Source: Laccaria trichodermophora (taxonomy: Eukaryota; Basidiomycota; Agaricomycetes; Agaricales; Hydnangiaceae). From it: a stretch of DNA of 64,000 bases. This document shows positions 58,101-64,000 of this stretch, piece after piece. The notes below the pieces were generated by a model. That model was not told where the DNA came from. It worked only from the letters and a program-made list of their open reading frames with translations, and did no database searches. The first letter of the stretch is position 1. Every line of letters starts with the position of its first letter. The stretch is taken from contig JACTVC010000013.1 in the NCBI GenBank assembly GCA_018417955.1, positions 328,017 through 392,016 on the forward strand, read 5' to 3'. Both the position numbers and the translations under genes were made by a program.

Positions 58101-60610
58101 CAATTATTGCTTTGATCTCATTTACCCATGCTGGGTTGTTAACATGTATTTTTGACAGAGTTGCTAAAGGTAGTGGTTCCTTTGCTGTCAAAATTCTTCC
58201 CATGACCAACCTGTATCTATCCATAACTCTGGAATTGTTTATGTCAAAAGCCCGGTTGAGAACCCCAGAATACAGGTTATTCAAGCCACTTCCTGTCTTA
58301 ACGAAATATTCAAGACGCTCATATGAAAGCTCGCCATTATGAGGATACATAATATCATGACATGCAACAGCTGCCCACTGAAAGAGACCTTCTGAACATT
58401 TGACAAGCAGACTGCACCATTCATGATTTGGCCATCTAGCTTCAAGCTCAGATTTTCTGGCTGATAGCTTATATTCAATGTAAAGAGAAAGATCAAGCTC
58501 ATTAAGCTTATTCTCCATTTCTGTGGCATCCACATGTTTGTGCTCAAGATATGGATGTTGATGTACCAGCTGAAGAGCCTCAGAAACATCAGGTTCAAGA
58601 CGTGTTGTTACCAGAATCCGAAAGTTTTTAGGTAACTCTGCAGCCCTCCCAATGACTATATCTAACAGTGGTTTTCTTTCAATATAACTACCACTCTCAT
58701 CCAGAGCATCAATTACAATAACAATAGGCCCAACAGTAGTCAAAGCTGCAGCAGGTTTTACAATGAAGTTGTCAAACTGCTCTTTTATTGCCAAAGTAGT
58801 GCACAAGGAACGATCACCAGTAACAACAGCACATAGAGCAGATTTCCAGCCAGGATCCAAATCAGAAAGATTCTGAGAGATTGTGCTAAATAGATATTTT
58901 ATGCTTCGTTTTTCCTGATCAGCTTGATTGAAACAGTATGAAGACCCCAGACGACCCAGATTATAAAAATACTGAGCAATAGTATGAGCAATGGCTGACT
59001 TTCCAAAACCTGCAGCAGCACTGAAGAAGAGCACTCGTGGTGTATTCTCACCATCTGGGCTATTTATCCAGGACATCAGTTCATCAAGCAGAGCTACACG
59101 AGTTCCAGGAAGACACTGCTTGTCAGAATCAAACCGAGCATTTTCAGAATACTGCATGTACTTGAGATCTACATCTGAAACTAGAATTCACCATGAATTG
59201 CAGCATTTCAAAAAAATAATATGATTTACCCAGTTTTTCAACTGTGTTGAAAATTTGCAGGACTACAAGTTGAGTCTCACAAACAGCATGCTGAGTAAAA
59301 GCTAGTTTCAACTTGTTGAATTGATCCTGAAAGTTTTCAATTTTCTGGTCTGCATCTGAGATCAGATTCTTTCCAGTTCTCTTCCCTATGAGAAGACAAA
59401 GGTATAAGAATCAACACAATATAATAAAGTAGGCCTTACAAAAGTTGGGATCACTAGCATATTGGCGAATGAAGTAGGCACATTCTACAGTTTGCTGGGC
59501 TAAAGATGTGACAATCTTCTTCTGTGGTGCATCATACTTAGATGGATCTGTTCCTTTGAGAAATGCATATAGGGATTGCACATCTCGAACAAGATCAGTA
59601 ATTTTACCATCACGTTCAATCTGGTCCAAAATAGTCTAGCAAATTTATAAGATTCAATAAATATAAGATCACTATACCAATTCACAAACCTTAGGAATGG
59701 CAGACAGTATGCCCCATGCAGCCTTGATATATGGATGAAACTATATTGAGATTAATAATTGAGATCATTTACTACAAATAATATTGACAGCTTACCTCTG
59801 ATATCTTGTCTGCAATTCCCATAAAAGCATGAACATGCTCAACAAGCCACCCATAGTTGGTAGAGAAAGAGTCTGAAGTAACTATATCAACACCAAATTG
59901 AAGAGCAGAAGCAGTACCCTCAGGGCCAGATTGCATCTTCATAATAGCAGCCTCAGCCAATTCTAAAGCAGGACTGATATCCAAGATAGCTTGAGTTGTG
60001 GGATCAGCAAGCACAGGAAGCTTCAAGGATGTTAGATAATTTTTACAAAGAAAGCAATGATTTCTTACAACTGGGCTCAAAACTGGAAAGGTATGCTCCA
60101 ATGTAGATATAGAGAAATGAATAGTAGTGTTTCCCAATAGTAAGCCTGAGCCACTAGGTTTATTCAGAGGCTGAACAATTTCTAGATATATAGATAAGAC
60201 ATTTGAGAAACAGAATCTACAATGAGAAGACAAAGACAAGCCTTTAGAAGAAGAGCCCTCAAGCAACAGGGGAATTTCCTCTTCCAGTATCCCAATAAGT
60301 TCATTAGCATGATCAAAAGCCCGACCAATCCGACGGGGAGTCTTGTAAACCTGACAAATTAGATTGGTTGATTGTGAAGTATTGCTTGGTGGCAGTAAGA
60401 TTTCCGACACACAACATCAAGTGAACAAAATGATACCCACAATGAAAGTGTCTCTGACCATACTGGACCCGTCGACATGTCGCTCTTTGCCGTTTCCTGT
60501 GTATCTCCACCAATAGTGACCCGTACATAATGCTTGTGATGACGAAGCAGGCCTTGAGGTATATTGTTGACTTTTATATCTATAATGCGGGACGACGATT
60601 CAATCATCAT
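55192..60610 (-). CDS. NLR-like protein: C2 domain, NACHT NTPase, 15 WD40 repeats
   Basis: Exons (minus): 60437-60610, 59796-60350 (with one or two further short introns, e.g. GTAAGA...AAG near 60019-60066), 59690-59740, 59440-59635, 59230-59385, 57643-59180, 55457-57593, 55192-55403. The N-terminus (IIDIKVNNIP, HYVRVTIGG) is C2-like; a helical linker follows (VHAFMGIADKIS, TVECAYFIRQYASDP). The NACHT domain has Walker A AAGFGKSAIAHT, Walker B VIVIDALDESG and a sensor-like RILVTTRLEP. Then come 15 WD40 units of 43 residues and the tail LLLWIPPW...CKIGA. This is the architecture of fungal STAND/NLR proteins such as HET-E/HET-D (there with another N-terminal effector); a role in non-self recognition is inferred. 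Splice sites look intact and no stop interrupts the frame, so it is probably functional. Confidence 0.85.
55480..57390 (-). repeat. Fifteen 129 bp tandem repeats encoding WD40 units
   Basis: Each unit encodes VTSVAFSPDGKYIVSGS, KTIRMWDAQTGKPVSD and (P/S)FEGHT with very few changes. Differences gather at the two residues after HT (DC, DF, GW, IG, DW, NY, GS, GR) and the residue before DK/DN/DT (W, N, D, R, Y, C, F). Units such as HTIGVKSVAF and PPEGHT occur twice, showing blocks copied within the array. Confidence 0.9.
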
Positions 60611-62229
60611 CCATCCGAGTTAGCGGTCCGCCTTGCCTTTGATCTCAATCGCGATCCAAGGATCGGAGGATGCAACGCTGGAATGAGTGGTCAGATGTTG
60701 GTGAAGATGTAGGAAGTAGCGGGAATAGAGGTACTGACGTAGGATCGGTGTTCGCGTTCGAAGCTGTATTCATCGTTTCAATTCTGCAAGATGAAGGTTG
60801 GAAGCAAGTTTGCTAGGCGCTCAAAGGAAACGTGTGGTTTGTTTGTTTCGTGGTCTTGAAGTAAACAACACCCTCCTCCCTTTTTCGGACATGGACTCCT
60901 CAAGTTGACCAAGGATATGGTGGTTCGATCAACACTCCGTTGAGAGACAGCATGTGTACTTAGTGCTTCCGCGTACAAGTTATAATTGTCGAAAAAGCCT
61001 GTTTATTGGTGAGCCTTTGTGCTTAGTACGCTGGCTTCAAGTCGTTCTCAGCGTAGGATACTCAGTCCCTTCTTCAGGATACACTACCCGCGTTCTGGAT
61101 TACATCTGCTCAAACCTCCAATTCTTACCTTCCCGTTGATTGGCTGATGAGCGTCCGCCCGTGTGTTTCATCAAAAACCCTCATCAAATATTGAAATGTG
61201 GGTATCGGAAGGGGCGACGAAGGGACTAGTGGTTTCTGTATCTTGGTGCGTCGATTCTTCGACATATGCGCAATCAAAGTTGAACGCCATATATGCTAGG
61301 TTCTGTCGACGTTTTCGTCTGGGACCGCGAGTCGTCGGCGTCGTTTTCCAGAGGATCACTTGGATCAACTCAGAACGTTGTGGAGAACCCATCTAGGAAC
61401 TCAGTCCTGTTCGCCTTTGTCAATCAAGCCGGCCTAGCCATAGGCATCAGAGCTCCGCAAGCAGCGGCTATACCGATGTGTCTCTCAAGGGATTGTAGTT
61501 GGCCCTGCCAGTGCGGACGGACTTTCATTGACAAAGTGCTGCCTGATGTCTGAAGAGGTCCCCAGCCGCCTCCGCCACGTCACGACGGAAAAGTCATCAC
61601 ATTTTGGACATACGAGCCACCACAAGCTTTCTGATCAGTCTCAATACGAGCCATTCAGCTTTCTAACTTGGCTTCGTCCGAATTCCCCCCACCTCCCTTG
61701 GGTGGGCTGCAATCGCTTTCTACATCGATAATACAGGCGGTCATTGGATGGGACGGCTGGTAATATGAACCCGGCATTCGGCATTCGACAACCGACTTCT
61801 CGCTATGCAAGGATGGGGTTACATCACCTTGTTTGCGAACTCTCCTTTGCTGTAAGATGTCACCACGCTGTCCATCGTGCCAGATCTTTGCTCATTTCTT
61901 AGTTATTCGTTACCAGGAACTTGTATAACGAATCGTTGGGGAAACGCAAGGCTAGTCGTCCAACGAGCTTTTTGATGACCTTCGCAAGTATGTCTACTGG
62001 CAACTTATCATGCTGTGTCGTCAACTGAGTATTTTTGATTGACCTAGCCCCATTCTAGACGAAATTTGGGATGAAATTGAAGACGCACACACCTACAAGC
62101 GGTTTCGCAAATGAATTGCGCTCGGCCCCATGTAGTTCTCCGAGAAGTTCCGATTTCTGTGCAATTGAGGGTTTACTTGCCAGTTCCATCAAGCAGATAA
62201 GGAGGGACTCAAGAGAACAAGTTCTCCTA
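60611..62229. other. NLR promoter side and unassigned sequence
   Basis: Less AT-rich than the transposon regions. Frames on both strands are fragmentary (e.g. GWAAIAFYIDNTGGHWMGRL on the plus strand near 61690-61755). The pieces suggest a decayed host gene, but I cannot name it. It lies between the NLR start and gene X copy 2. Confidence 0.3.
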
Positions 62230-63120
62230 TCGGAGGCATCGGCCTATACAACAGGCTTCTCATTTGGCCTTCAGACAATTCAGCTAGAGTATCATTTCTT
62301 CTCAACTACGACAATGACACTCCGCTCAACGATGAAAAGCCGACCATCTGGTTGCGCCAATATGTCGCGGGATGAGACGGCCATACTACGAGTCCGGCTT
62401 TCGACAACCGGGTCTTCTTGTTGTGCGAAGATAGCGCTACGCCACACCGTTACAAGGGGCGGCTGCTACTAGAAGAGGTCACTGAACTCAATACTCTCGC
62501 ATCTGCATCTCCGCATGCCAGCTTACCTGCGGCGAGTCTAAGTGCACTCCGATCTTCCAGCCGACTCTTTGCGCGATATAACCAACACCATGACGACTCG
62601 ACCTCATCAAGAACGTCCACTTTGGCTTCGATTGCGCATGGTCCTAAGAATCCCTTCTCACAGAACCCAATCGAGCAAGAGAACCCCATCTCGATGTCGA
62701 TCAAGTTGAATCAGAATCCTACCTCATCATTCACGCAAACACGGAACCCTGTCACGTCAGACGCGAAACCGGGGAGGGACATTGCGAATATTGTTGTTGA
62801 TGATTCCGCAAATGCGAATTTTGTTAGTCTGTGTGGCGGTAACATGACGACGGGTAGTGTGTATACCACGATGTCTGTGTACGGTGGGGAGGACGACAGG
62901 AAGCGTGTATAACGGACAGAACACAATAGGCAGCGCATACAGTGCGCAGAACACTATGGGCAGCGTACACGACGACCTCCGTGTACGCACCGACGACCTA
63001 CGACACAACACCACGACTTACTCGGACAAAGCCTCCGCTCGGGCACTCAAAGCGAGGTTGAGGCAGGCATGCGAGAATTTTTCGAAATCTGTGTGGGTGA
63101 AGGAGTGTGATACGGTATAG
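62230..63120 (+). pseudogene. Gene X, right copy: C-terminal part, broken
   Basis: A coherent frame (FLLNYDNDTPLNDEKPTIWL, a TGA at about 62375 within YVAG-DGH, FLLCEDSATPHRYKGRLLLE) leads into sequence paralogous to gene X at 1264-2127: LASIAHG, KNPF.QNPI.QENP, DIANIVVDDSAN, LCGGN, then, after a frame change near 62890, QNTMGSV repeats, ALKARLRQACENFSKSVWV and the stop at 63118-63120. Only the C-terminal half of the left copy is matched. The upstream part is different, so it may be a fusion or a more complete family member. Function unknown. Confidence 0.5.
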
Positions 63121-63413
63121 TCATGGGCGCCTGCGCAGTTTTGAACGTCGTTTTCTATACATTCCTGTTGAAGTTGAGAGTCTATTTCGAGTTTTGTTAG
63201 TTTTCTTTTGTTCTCTTTTTCTTTTACGGTACTCGGGTTGGGGTAGATATGTAGCTTCCTTTCATTAAGCGGTGTCCTCAAACTGTCCAGAGTGATACTT
63301 CGTAATTTATAGTACAATGTGCTCTTCATTCCGTCTGTTCCTTCCTTCCTATATCCTTGCATCCATATCCAACCAAATGTGCACAAAACCTCACCAAGGA
63401 CTCCCGTCTTATC

Positions 63414-64000
63414 TTATACCGACCCACCATAACGCGTACCGAAAAGTCCTTCCTTCATGGCTTTGATTTCTGGCGTATACGTGTACATGTCAGCCACTTG
63501 CAAATTGGAAGGAACATAGGAAACAGGCGTACGGAGTGCGATGATTTTGGAGTAGAAGCGGCATAGGGCTAGGTTACCTATTGTGGAGCAGAATCGTTAG
63601 CTTTCCCTTTGGAGGACGAAGGGAATGAAGAGGGACACGAGCCCCCTGAAAACCGAGAGAGGGCAGAAGGAAAGAAGCATGGGTCTCCCGAAAGGAAAGC
63701 GAGCCCAGAAGAACGAAACGAGTTTTCTCTCTAAGGAAGAGGAGCAACATACCCATGATATACCACAACCCCGGAACGCCCATATCCTTCCAACATCCAT
63801 TAATCTCGCCCTCCTCGTCCATCCCCCACAAAGGCTTACACTTATCCGCCACTTCATCTCCGCAGATCCTGCGTATCCCGTAGTGGGCGTCCGTGAGACT
63901 TTGGTTTCAAGTCAGACATGCCCTGGACGTAGATGAAAGAATATGAACACCTACCCTGTGCAGAAGACTACCACATCCGCGGAGAGCTCGCTCCCATTGT
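63414..64000 (-). CDS. 3' end of a flavin-containing monooxygenase-like gene (runs off the window)
   Basis: Exons 63955-64000, 63753-63898, 63533-63577 and 63414-63469 have GT/AG sites and read ELSADVVVFCTG, GIRRICGDEVADKCKPLWGM, DEEGEINGCWKDMGVPGLWY, IMGNLALCRFYSKIIALQIK and AMKEGLFGTRYGGSV, then stop. These are the conserved C-terminal motifs of FAD/NAD(P)-dependent flavin monooxygenases in basidiomycetes (the second dinucleotide-binding segment ends in ATG/CTG, followed by GNLALCRF). The FAD and NADPH motifs would lie to the right, outside the window. It faces gene X tail to tail. No defects are seen in this part. Confidence 0.75.

Overview
The window is a fungal, most likely Agaricomycete (mushroom-forming basidiomycete), stretch built almost entirely of nested transposons. 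Evidence for the assignment: a C2-NACHT-WD40 NLR-like gene with short (about 50 bp) introns, a DUF6589-type protein gene, a KDZ transposase with CxC5/CxC6-like cysteine clusters, and a fungal Tc1-type DD34E transposase. I see no rRNA gene, no canonical standalone tRNA gene and no CRISPR array. The species is not determinable by eye.

Layout. 1-1035: decayed 3' end of an NLR gene and its 3' flank, a paralog of the complete NLR gene at 55192-60610. 1264-2933: a broken gene of unknown function (gene X), whose C-terminal half recurs at 62230-63120. 3777-22568: one long DUF6589-like ORF cut into three pieces by a KDZ transposon (E1, 4301-10334) and by a TA-flanked element (T1, 11266-20656) that itself holds KDZ-family elements E2 and E3; E2 in turn holds a foldback element, L1. 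22783-40567: a giant foldback element (L3) carrying a second foldback (L2), a small TIR element (M1), KDZ-family elements E4-E6, an LTR-retrotransposon remnant and an apparently intact two-gene Tc1 element (37081-40330). 40568-46277: fragments of host-like genes, satellite-like repeats and KDZ-family element E7. 46278-51189: foldback L4 with a small TA-flanked MITE. 51190-54748: unassigned AT-rich DNA, a truncated KDZ-family element (E8) and a second LTR remnant. 55192-60610: complete NLR gene with 15 nearly identical WD40 repeats. 63414-64000: 3' end of a flavin-containing monooxygenase gene, running off the window.

Three themes tie the window together. (1) Elements E1-E8 share related termini and subterminal arrays of a GGANTCC core; seven pairs of ends were examined and six have 9-11 bp flanking duplications. 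Four carry a tRNA-like sequence with A and B boxes near the same end. (2) L1-L4 are long palindromes with related ACTRGT-type ends, about 8 bp duplications where these can be found, subfamily-specific minisatellite arms and a shared block of about 300 bp. (3) The broken genes are disabled mainly by TGA codons at positions compatible with CGA to TGA change, a pattern expected of CpG deamination or a RIP-like process; the Tc1 element and the NLR gene lack it and look young or selected. All family names come from reading the translations; no database search was possible.
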